Shown in pieces: positions 32,891-42,016 of a stretch of 64,000 nucleotides of DNA (position 1 is its first letter; each line of letters begins with the position of its first letter). Below the pieces are notes generated by a model that did no database searches, was not told the origin of the DNA, and saw only the letters and a list, made by a program, of their open reading frames with translations. The DNA lies in NCBI GenBank assembly GCA_900642245.1, contig CAAAJI010000086.1:88934-152933 (forward strand). Reading direction: 5' to 3'. The position numbers and the translations under genes are program-made. Source of the stretch: Fragilaria radians (lineage: Eukaryota; Bacillariophyta; Fragilariophyceae; Fragilariales; Fragilariaceae).

Positions 32891-33807
32891 CCAATCTATT
32901 TTGAAAACAACAACCATGAATCAGTGTATTTCTACGTAGGATGAGAGGGAAGGAAGGATACTACACTTCACAAGATAGCCGTAACATCAAAAACATAGTA
33001 TTCATTAGACTTTACACCGAGTCATCTAGTATCACTTCTTGTATTTTTTCACTTCGTTGAATTATGACAAATTTCCAAATTGATTAGAATAATGATGAAA
33101 AGTAATCCTTTTGCTAGATGCTATCAAAGGATTTTCTTTTAACCTCCCTCCATCAATCCTTTTTGGACTTAAAAATAATTATGGAATGGAATACAAGTCA
33201 TCTCATCTAAGTTGTTGTACAGCGTAAAAAGTGGATACGATGCATATGAATTTATGAAAAGAGGCGTATGAATTAAGCCCTCAACAAAATTACCAAATTG
33301 AAAAAAGCTAAGCCTCCCATTTTTTTTGGATGGCGTAGTCGATGTGGATGGAGAATAAATTTTCGATGGAAGTTGTTTTTGTTATTCTTTAACAATTACA
33401 ACCGTTTTTGGGGAGGAAAAAATTGGGTCTTTTATGTGTGTGTAGAACAATTCCAAGTTTTTGGTTCTATCTACGGCGATGGTTTCTACTCCCATCGTTG
33501 TCCCAGTCAACTACCGGTAGTACTACTACTACTTACTGACTACTGACTAGAACAAAAACAAAACGGCAAACTCAAACTTACGGTTCCGTTTTCGGGTTTG
33601 AGGACAACCTTGGTTGCCGTTCTGTTCTCTCTCTCTCTCTTTCTTTCTGACTTACTCTTCCTCTTTGATTTTGTGTCTTGAAAGAACAAACGTTCCCTAA
33701 TACCATTTCTTGTATTGTGTTTGTTATACGATACACACCAAACACTTTCCCAAATAGAAATAATTTTTCGTAACTTTGGTTGGCATTGTTGAGTGGGGGA
33801 GTCCCAA
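32891..33807. other. Intergenic with a CT-rich microsatellite
   Basis: No gene is recognised. A CT-rich tract (CTCTCTCTCTCTCTTTCTTTC) lies about 150 bases upstream of the next start codon. Pyrimidine tracts like this are common in 5' leaders and promoters, but no function is shown. Confidence 0.45.
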
Positions 33808-34349
33808 ATGACGTATCGATCACGAGGGCGATCTGTAGTTGAGGTAATATTGGTACGTTGACGAGTTGTTGGTTCGTGAATATTGTTTTTGCTTGTTATG
33901 GTAGTTGTTTGTTGCTGTTGTAAATGTTGCCATACTTGTTGTCGTAGTCCCCGTGGAAGTGTTCTATGAATGGATTATTCTATCCTTACAATTGTCCTAC
34001 CATTCAATTATATGTTCATTTGTTTATTGCATACAAACAAACTAAAAACAAAACAAAACTACTATAGGCAATATGCTTCACAGCCTTCCTTGTTGGGTTC
34101 ATTACAGTTCTTTGCATTGGAAATTACTTTCGTGCCAAACGTGCTCAAGATCGTCAACGTCAACGACGATTGGCAAAATTAGCCGATGATGCAAATTTTG
34201 GTACTGCTGTAGGAGGAGGAGCTGCTACTACTGCTGCTACTACTACTTCGATTGGTGGTGGTGGTGGTGGTGCTACTGTTGGTAGTGATGTATATTCTGG
34301 AAGAGGAGAATATTCACCTCCAACGGTGTCATCGGGTGTGCAAGTTTAA
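33808..34349 (+). CDS. Small spliced single-pass membrane protein
   Basis: Two exons are inferred: 33808-33843 (12 codons, MTYRSRGRSVVE) and 34068-34349. They are joined across a 224-base intron with canonical GTAATA...CTATAG ends in phase 0. The 105-residue product has one strong membrane helix (AICFTAFLVGFITVLCIG). A basic, Arg/Gln-rich segment follows (RAKRAQDRQRQRRLAKLADD), then a low-complexity Gly/Ala/Thr tail with a run of six Gly, ending GVQV. The basic cluster after the helix suggests an N-out, C-cytosolic orientation. No family is recognised. The second exon reads without stops in one frame for 94 codons, and codon use changes sharply at the splice sites. Exon 1 is short, so the exact start is less certain. 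Confidence 0.6.
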
Positions 34350-34745
34350 GAAAATAACTGTCTGGATTCATCGTTGATGATTTTCTTTATGCCTAAGAAC
34401 AACAACAATAATGTATTCCAAAAGTGACATACGTACGAACATATGGGAAACAATGTGGGAAAAAGGGCGATATATGGAATGGAAATCATCTTGTTCCATC
34501 TCATGTTCTTGATCAGAGAAGGGGGATGACAGCACTATCCATTTTCGTCACATGCAGTTTATAGAAATAACAATAATATGGATTGAATTGAAACTACATG
34601 CATTTACAACGCGTCATGAAGCAAAATCTACATTACTGCTGCATATTTATTCCCAACGTAATTCTTTACCATGATTTAGGTTCCTGTCGTTGGATGGATC
34701 GTAAACAAATCAACCATCCACACATCTATCTTACCATCCTGACTA
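34350..34745. other. Convergent intergenic region; no gene recognised
   Basis: It lies between the 3' ends of the small membrane protein gene and the DUF2358-like gene. No frame, repeat or RNA signal is recognisable. Confidence 0.45.
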
Positions 34746-35630
34746 TCACGGATATGAAACCAACTTGGCCGACTTTAATACTGTGACAACATCTTGATCC
34801 CAAAATTCTTGATAGGATGTGATAAGTCCTGTATCCAGAGATCGTTTCAATACAACTTTTCCAGTCAAATGAACGACTGGTCTCCAAACGAACAATGGTA
34901 TATTAAACATTAATTGTTCATCAAATCGAAATTCAACTTGATCCTTGGTAACGACAATCCAATCATTGTCATTTGTAGTAGTATCATCACGTCCTCCTCC
35001 TCCTCCTCCTACACTTATCGAAGAACCATCACCCACAAACAAACGTTGTGTCCCAAGAATCCATTGATCCATCGAATAGGTATCAATCTCATCTGTAAAG
35101 GTTGCTGATTCATCATAAATAGATCTTGTTAATTGACCATTGGTTAAAAATTGATTTTCAACAACATCCTTTGTAACAATGGCTTTTAATTCAGAATCCG
35201 ATAAATGAATACGTTTGTTGTTGTTGTACTTGTTAGTAGTCATTGTTACGGCATCATCATCATCGTTTGTTGTTGTGGTTGCTATTGCTAAGGTTGGTGA
35301 CAATCCAACACTCATTATTGTTGTTGTTGTTATCATAACCTCTCGAGTCATGACCTTCCAAAATTCAGAACGTTTCATCATAGTCTTGTCATTAGGATTT
35401 TTCTCAAGAATGAATGATGATTCGTCCTGACAATCATCATTATCATGATGACTACTACTAAGTCGACGAAGACGACTACCCAATGGAACTACTCCAAACA
35501 TCATATTCCAACCATGACAAATCGAAACTGAAGGTGTATGACTTAGGAATGCAATCTCTTGGAGGAATGTAATATATATTAAAATGGCAGCAAACCCATT
35601 GTTCATGACTACAAATCTCATCGTCTTCAA
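34746..35630 (-). CDS. Plastid-targeted DUF2358/SnoaL-like protein
   Basis: The 294-residue frame begins with a signal-peptide-like stretch (AAILIYITFLQEIAFLSH) with an A|F junction at residues 27-28, consistent with secondary-plastid import. A second hydrophobic stretch (TREVMITTTTIMSVGLSPTL) near residues 95-114, ending in a small-residue LAIA, could be a thylakoid-lumen signal. The C-terminal ~150 residues have the pattern of the DUF2358/NTF2-like fold of plants and algae: VVENQFLTNGQLTRSIYDES, FTDEIDTY, then WRPVVHLTGKVVL and a closing ITSYQEFWDQDV. Members are small cone-shaped proteins of unknown biochemical role in plastids. Asp/Asn/Thr and Gly-rich insertions are low-complexity loops. 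It lies head-to-tail with the NIT2 gene upstream (232 bases). Confidence 0.65.
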   Translation of the reverse strand: MKTMRFVVMNNGFAAILIYITFLQEIAFLSHTPSVSICHGWNMMFGVVPLGSRLRRLSSSHHDNDDCQDESSFILEKNPNDKTMMKRSEFWKVMTREVMITTTTIMSVGLSPTLAIATTTTNDDDDAVTMTTNKYNNNKRIHLSDSELKAIVTKDVVENQFLTNGQLTRSIYDESATFTDEIDTYSMDQWILGTQRLFVGDGSSISVGGGGGGRDDTTTNDNDWIVVTKDQVEFRFDEQLMFNIPLFVWRPVVHLTGKVVLKRSLDTGLITSYQEFWDQDVVTVLKSAKLVSYP

Positions 35631-35862
35631 GTTTTATATCTTTCTTCGACAATATCTTTCATTACAGACATACGTCATGACAGTTCATTCGATGACGTCG
35701 TACGGATGTGACAAAACAATAATTACTTGGAACTGGAACTACTACTAGTCACTAGCCTTTTCCAACTTTACATTACATAGGGGAAATGATTACATAACAC
35801 TATAGCTCTAAAAGTAATATGTTAACATCATCCACCATATGCCAAGTCACCTTTTCTTCTTC

Positions 35863-37243
35863 TTAAAGCCTTTCCGCGTCATCAGCACCATACAATCGGT
35901 ACAAGTCAGTTCGTTTTTGCAAGGAGGTGGGTATCCCCTGACGCATACTCTTGACTAGGTCCATATCCAAATCACATAGGACTAGTGCCTCATCTTCCTC
36001 ACATGTTGCCAACACTGTCCCCCAGGGTGATATGGCAGTGGAGTGACCCCAGGCAGTGTAATGTGGATAGGGACTACTACTTCCCTTGTCATTCTCATTG
36101 TCTACCAAGGGAGGAGGTAAAATTCGAGCTGGAGATGCTGTCAATACAAAGCATTGTTGATCTACAGCACGAGCACGTTGCAATAATTCCCAATGAGCCG
36201 GACCAGTCGTCAAATTAAAGGCACCGGGGAAAATAAGTAAATTGCATTTGTATTTTTGTGCTAATAGTAACGAGTATTCTGGGAAACGAATATCATAACT
36301 TGATGTGATTGCATGAGGAATATGACAAGTTAGACAGATTAAGAAAAGTTAGGATGGGAACACAAATGGAGTGGTCAGATGACAAGGAATGAAATAAGAT
36401 ATGTTGTATCTCATCCCCCATCAGGATATTTTGCACGTACCAAATTCCTATACCAATCATTCCAAAGTCACTACCACCATCAAAGGCTGTTACGGTATTA
36501 CCTGGACTTAAAGTATCACTTTCCTTGAATCGAATTCCTCCTGGGACATCAATATCAAATAAATGTACCTTTCGATGCTTTGCCACCAGGGTACCAGTTG
36601 GATCAAATACCAAACAGGTATTGTAAAGATGATTTCCATCTCGTTCGGGTATGGAACCTCCAACAATAATCATCTTATATTCTATAGCAAGATTTCGTAA
36701 CAATTGTACCGAGGGAGAATTTGATTTCCATGTCTCCTCACCTTGGTCTAGCACCGATGGTAATTCTTCTGCATAATCAGCAAATGCCGCTGTCGCATAG
36801 GGACTATTCCATATTTCGGGTAATACCGCAAGACGAGCTCCCTTGGCAGCAGCTTGTTTTAAATAGAAAGACGCAGTTGCATGATTCTCTTCCTTGTTTG
36901 GACCCACAGGAAATTGACATAATGCAATGCGAGTATTTTTGTGAATCGAAGTGTCATCGTTATTGTCATTCGTGAAATCTTTGATATCAATACTTTTGTC
37001 CTTGGTATTGTACATCCTTATAGTGTTGATAGTTGGAATTGTAAATGATGATCTTTGTACAATCAATCTCTTTGGTTGGTGGTTCGGTGTGACAATGGTA
37101 TGACGAGAGAACGATCGACGATCCAAAAGCCTTGACGATACTGAATGGGATCTTGGAACAAAAGCAGACGTATAGAACGAACGACTGGTGCTGCAACAAA
37201 GGACAAGAGTCAAGTACTGTGAATTGATTCTCATTCGAGACAA
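35863..37243 (-). CDS. NIT2: Omega-amidase/nitrilase (NIT2-type), plastid-targeted, one intron
   Basis: Two exons, 36441-37243 and 35863-36298 (minus), join across a 142-base GT-AG intron in phase 2 to give 412 residues. The nitrilase triad is visible: Glu143 (LAVLPEIWNSPY), Lys225 (AKHRKVHLFDIDVPGG) and Cys268 (GIGICYDIRFPEY). The Cys codon is split by the intron (TG|T). The segments FKESDTLSPGN, FPGAFNLTTGPAHWELLQRA and AWGHSTAISPWG are diagnostic of the NIT2 branch. That branch hydrolyses alpha-ketoglutaramate and alpha-ketosuccinamate to the keto acids and ammonia. The N-terminal ~100 residues carry a signal peptide and YTSAFVP, the classical diatom plastid motif, then a Ser/Arg-rich transit region. 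Without splicing the frame would end soon after GIGIW, missing the nucleophile, so splicing is required. Confidence 0.9.
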
Positions 37244-37593
37244 CGATGTTGTGTTTGTGTGTTGTCGTGATGATGGACAAAACGAATCTACAATAAGGTC
37301 AGGGGGACTGCAATCTGCAGAGGACTTCAGGATTACGATTCTTGATGACGAAGTATGACGTAAGTGGAAATTTCAATCCAATCAAAAGATGAGAATCACA
37401 ACCCACCACTCAAGACACCTTACTTGAAACAATATCTGTGAGACGAGGTTGACATATTGGACCATGTTTGTTTCTTCTTGTAAAGAGTTGGTCATTACTT
37501 AGAATTTTCAAAATTAAAACTGTACATAGAGCTTGCCTTTCTAACTACTAGGCCTTTTCGAAATTTGATACTACTTGTTTGATTCTCCTATAG

Positions 37594-38164
37594 TGTCTGC
37601 AACCCTGAGAAGCTCAATTTGTCTAATCATTGATACCAAAAGACTTCAAAACATGAGGTAATTTACATGGACAAGCGAAAAGAGCTTGATAATAATGGTA
37701 TTTTATGTTAGTCTCTACATCTTTTATGTATCAACTTTATCTACTTCATTCTATCCTGCACATCAAGGCTAAGACAATTTAGACTACTTTTCAGCTAATG
37801 AATTTCACAATTGTCAACCTTTTTTCTTGCAGCTTCATTGACCACAATGTCAATAGAGCAGTGGCTGCTGAAGGTAAATTCAGCGTTGTTTAGTGGTGTA
37901 TTCTCTACCCTTTTTATCATCGTCACATTGAATTTTTATCAGTAGCAGGTCTTCACAGTGCTGTCCTCTCTATCACAGCTGCTGGTACAGGTGGCTTTGA
38001 ATTAGGTCCTTTGTTACGGGGATTAGTATGACTCATGACAAAGGATTTTCATGCATGAGGCTTTTCTCCTGGATATAGATTGGTTTTTTTAAATTGATTA
38101 TTAGCACTCTGTGCAGAGGCAGCTTGTAAGAAGTACTTTGAAACTAAGGATAACAACAGCGTAA
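37594..38164 (+). CDS. Candidate multi-exon gene (partial or fragmentary), family unrecognised
   Basis: Three short segments are flanked by canonical splice signals with compatible phases: 37594-37657, 37833-37873 and 37949-38025. Joined, they read TLRSSICLIIDTKRLQNM, then SFIDHNVNRAVAAEGLHSAV and LSITAAGTGGFELGPLLRGL. A donor GTATGA follows. An acceptor near 38116 would add about 15 residues and a stop at 38162-38164. No start exon could be identified upstream, and the final exon is the weakest part. I do not recognise the family. It could be the tail of a real spliced gene, a fragment copied from elsewhere, or a coincidence. The consistent phases and the protein-like third exon are the evidence. 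It converges on the first NADPH oxidase gene (45 bases apart). Confidence 0.35.
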
Positions 38165-38208
38165 TGATTTTAACCGAGATCAATATTTTTTATGCTATAA
38201 GAAATTGC

Positions 38209-40263
38209 TTAAAATGTTTCCTTGGAAAAATGAAAATAAAAGCCTGGATCATGCTTTGTGAGCAAAAAACATGATGAAGATACATCAACAGCCATAGCTT
38301 TTGGACCGCTCAAGAACACGCCGCATGAGTCATGGGCTAAACTCTTGGTAATCTCTTTGACTGATCGAAGCTCTTGTGTCCATCTTGGTCTGCCAATTTG
38401 AATGTGACGATGATTAAAATGCCCTAGCATTAGATCAAAGCTGGTTCGGCTGTGTCTTGCTCTTGATGCATGGTGCAAAAGAACAGAACCTATATCTTGA
38501 TGATCTTCTTTCGCAGATGTCCAGAAATGTCGAACTTCCATCACATGCTTTTTATCATATTCAAAGATATCATCCATAATCTTGGAAAACCACTCAAAAG
38601 AGCATCGCTTGCGAACAGTCCAATAGAAAAAAAGCCGTTCCATCCTTCCAGGGTTTATCAAGAGCTCTTTGAGAACACTTATCATTGGAGTCACTCCGAT
38701 TCCAGCTCCAATCAAAACTACAATAGGATAATCTTTATATCCTTGCGACGACGCACCAATAGGCCCTTCTACTTTCAAAACAAATTCCGATATCATTCCA
38801 GACTTTGATAATCCTGTTTCTGCAAACGTTGAATCTTTCACAAGGTCATGCAATTTACCAGTCCAATCACCTGCCTTAGCGCAGTGAAATTCAATAAAAT
38901 CTTCATAGGGGGCTGATGTCAAGCTAAAAGGGTGCCATTCATATTGTGATATCTTTGGAACATTCAAGAAGGCATACATTCCTGGTCGAACTAGATTATC
39001 CCAGTTTTTGGGGCGTTCCAATGTAATGGCAACAACATTACCTTTCTTCACTCGGATATCCAGAATTTTGCGATTCGAAAATGAGGTCTCGCGTAGGATA
39101 CGAGGAGCGATATAGAGTGCAAAAGGTACCATAATCCAATACACGGACTCAAATGGTTCTAGCAGATTACCAATACCGTGAAAGCAAAGAGTGATGATCA
39201 TGATGATGAGAAGGTGGTGAGAAAACCAAAAGGAGTTAAAGTTCCTTCGACGTAATAGCATCAAGGGGTATGCAATCAACATACAGACTAGCATTATGAT
39301 TCCAGTTATTCCAGCCGTCGTCCCAAGGAGAAATATCCATCGCTCCCTAGCTCCTTCAGGAACATCTAAATTCTTATCGTGAAAGAGTAGCATAATATTG
39401 TCTTGGTCTGCATTAGTAAAGTTTATAAAGCCACATGCATGAGCGGCCACATGTAAGACTGTAAAGAAGAGTATAGCAATCCCCAAATAAATATGGACTG
39501 TCATAAAGCTATCAAATGGAAAGAAAAAGCGTAATTTGGTTGCCCTTAGCCGTGTCAAGACATGTCGGCAGACTGGTAAAAGTATAAGACAACAATTCAA
39601 ATTCAAGCATTGGGCAGAACCACGAGCAACAATGATGCAGCTACCAAATACATTTTTGACGTTGTGTGCATTGGCATACATTATTCCCTTGCTTGTAAAG
39701 GCTGCCACATTGGCAGCCAAGTACAGGCATATCCAAATCATACGTTCGTAAAATACTTTCCAATGTACTTGTGGCATGCTCTCCCAAACTTCGTCACTTT
39801 CTCGTTCATAGTCTGCAAATCGCTGTTTTTTGAGTGATTGGTGCGGATCAGATTTATATATATCAATTTCAACTATTTCATCGTCGGTACATTTCAACAA
39901 ATCGGGATGACGGTCAAAAAGTCTTTGAAACTGCTCTTTCGTGACATATTCCTTATCTAAGGCTCCTGCATCTTCCATCAATGCATCAGTTGCATCGATA
40001 ATCACTGATATAGGAATACCTAGTTCCATATCCAAAGAAGTCTGTTCCATCAATGCAGAAAGTTTATTTCTATCTAAAAGACCAGAATTGGACATATCCA
40101 ACTTATGAAATGCTAAATCGATGGCATCCTGCTTCCACTTTTGGTCCAATGTATTGGTACAGACAACTGACGGATTTCTTAAATCCATCCTTGAATTTGC
40201 TTCTTGACAAAGTCTTTTCTCGATGTTAGACCTTTTCCCGTCTTTTGCTGTAGTGTCGATCAT
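38209..40263 (-). CDS. EF-hand NADPH oxidase (NOX/ferric reductase superfamily), paralogue 1
   Basis: The 684-residue intronless frame encodes a membrane flavocytochrome that would pass electrons from cytosolic NADPH through FAD and two hemes to oxygen, giving superoxide outside or in a lumen. An N-terminal EF-hand-like unit lies at residues 56-67 (DMSNSGLLDRNK), with a degenerate second unit near 95-115. The ferric-reductase membrane domain has paired heme His: HIYLGIAILFFTVLH (H-x13-H) and HHLLIIMIITLCFH (H-x12-H). The FAD motif HPFSLTSAP, the NADPH motif IGAGIGVTPMISVL, a CGVFLSGPKAM motif and a terminal Phe (HFSKETF) follow. EF-hand position 12 is Lys, where its two paralogues have Glu, so calcium binding is probably weakened. 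Homologues lie at 42017 and 50785, all on the same strand. Confidence 0.92.
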   Translation of the reverse strand: MIDTTAKDGKRSNIEKRLCQEANSRMDLRNPSVVCTNTLDQKWKQDAIDLAFHKLDMSNSGLLDRNKLSALMEQTSLDMELGIPISVIIDATDALMEDAGALDKEYVTKEQFQRLFDRHPDLLKCTDDEIVEIDIYKSDPHQSLKKQRFADYERESDEVWESMPQVHWKVFYERMIWICLYLAANVAAFTSKGIMYANAHNVKNVFGSCIIVARGSAQCLNLNCCLILLPVCRHVLTRLRATKLRFFFPFDSFMTVHIYLGIAILFFTVLHVAAHACGFINFTNADQDNIMLLFHDKNLDVPEGARERWIFLLGTTAGITGIIMLVCMLIAYPLMLLRRRNFNSFWFSHHLLIIMIITLCFHGIGNLLEPFESVYWIMVPFALYIAPRILRETSFSNRKILDIRVKKGNVVAITLERPKNWDNLVRPGMYAFLNVPKISQYEWHPFSLTSAPYEDFIEFHCAKAGDWTGKLHDLVKDSTFAETGLSKSGMISEFVLKVEGPIGASSQGYKDYPIVVLIGAGIGVTPMISVLKELLINPGRMERLFFYWTVRKRCSFEWFSKIMDDIFEYDKKHVMEVRHFWTSAKEDHQDIGSVLLHHASRARHSRTSFDLMLGHFNHRHIQIGRPRWTQELRSVKEITKSLAHDSCGVFLSGPKAMAVDVSSSCFLLTKHDPGFYFHFSKETF

Positions 40264-42016
40264 CTATTCAGAAAATATGATACATACTCGCGATTTAAGA
40301 ATGGGAGCAGGATTAAATTCGAGAATAGTGAGGTAGCAGGCTCCAACAGTTCTTGTTTTACGATTATGAACTGGGGCAATAGCAGTGAGATTGGTAAGTT
40401 CATGCTAACGTTTATTCACTACGAGAATTTACTCACGAAGTTCGCTTCTGATTTTGACGCCGTTCCCATTTTTATGTCGCTTTGTAATTGTAACTTCGTA
40501 GAAAAACTTGTTAAACGCTGCTTCATCTGATCAGGAGAAAACAATGAAAAGCATCTACATGTATTTCAGCTTACCCCTGAATGTCATGCAAAGGAACAAG
40601 TTGTATAACTCGAGAAAAGTGCCTCTATCAATCCTCTAATTTGTCTTCATATATAGTCTAGTTAGTAAGATGCCTTAATGCTTTACATACTTCTTGCTTA
40701 GAAAATATTTGGCCAGAGATCAGAGTGATGTAATGACTAACGATGCCTACTTTTCTGTTGTGCACCAATGGAAGAAAGGGTCCTGTATCAGGGTGGATGA
40801 AGTGGGCAATTCACTCGACAAAAAAGAAACTCAACCAGTTTAAGGTAAGTTGATCTATTAATTCTTGAAAAATAATCTTCCAAACCCTACCAAGAGACAA
40901 TGACCTAAGAATCACCTTACTGGGTTGCACTTTGAGGGTGTTAAATATATACCATTGAACAAGGAGTAGTGAGTCGTGTAAATAACTATACAACAACCAT
41001 GTATTACTTTAAAAAGAAATTAAAGCAGTTAGGAGTCTTATACATATATTATTGAACAAGGAGTGGTTAGTCGAGCAAACCTAGCTAAACAATAACCATG
41101 CATAACTTAAAACAAACAGTTCTCATGATGAGAGGTGAACCAAGTTTACCTGTTTCCCTTCCACCTGTGTCAGTAATGTCTTTAGACTCAGACAGCGGGG
41201 TTTGTTATTGTTCTTATTGGAAACTTTCAACTGAAACCTCAGATGATACAAGTCTAATAATGCAAATTCCAATGGATACAAAAGATTCGTAATTCTAGCT
41301 GATAGAGTTGAAAGTCTCGAAGCTTCTGCCGTAAATGGCATTGCAGTTATGGAATTAACAACAGTATATCTCAGGTGTCATGCAGGCTAACAGATTCCGA
41401 TCCTAGCCAGAAAACAACGATAAAAAATTGAAGTAACGCTTACTCAAACAATCTCAAATTTTGCAATTTCCCAAAGGGATAAAACCCTCATCGATAACCT
41501 AAACAAATATCTTAAGTTGTGAAGGAACTTAAGGTATATTTGCAATATCATTAGAGCAGTTAGAACAGAGGCTTTTAATCATTTCACTTTCTGTTAAGAA
41601 TTTGAATGTTGGAAATGAGTCAGAGTAGTAGGACACGTGTAGTTTTCTCTCAAACAGTGCTACTATGACTGCATACAAGGAATTGCTGAGGGCTAAAATT
41701 GTTGGGTATACTAGTAGAAACAAGAATAAAGTAACGATTGAAAATTGTATATCATGTAACTTATCACATGTATTAGTTGGAAATTTGTTGCGTAACATAA
41801 TTTCTTCATTTTAGTCGCTTGAAAGAAAATGGCTGCATCTTAAGTTCAAGTAGAATCTACATGCTAAGAGTTTAAAGTATAAACTTAAACTGATGATAGC
41901 ATCTGAGGTTCATCAAATACTTAACTTTCCAAAGCTGTTGAAATTATATTGCACAACAAGGTTCCAAATGTGAATGGCACTTCAAACGACCCAGTTATAT
42001 GCAGCATTATCTAGAC
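40264..42016. other. Intergenic with a local tandem duplication at ~40933-41110
   Basis: No gene is recognised. Two ~70-base segments (about 40940-41010 and 41045-41110) share ATTGAACAAGGAGT, GTAGTGAGTCG/GTGGTTAGTCG and AACCATG in the same order. A plus-strand frame near 41098-41500 contains LADRVESLEASAVNGIA but no recognised domain. Confidence 0.4.

Noticed and set aside
36293..36440. Unspliced C-terminus of the NIT2 first frame (after GIGIW)
   Set aside because: It lies in an intron with good GT-AG ends; the spliced product restores the catalytic Cys and the rest of the enzyme.
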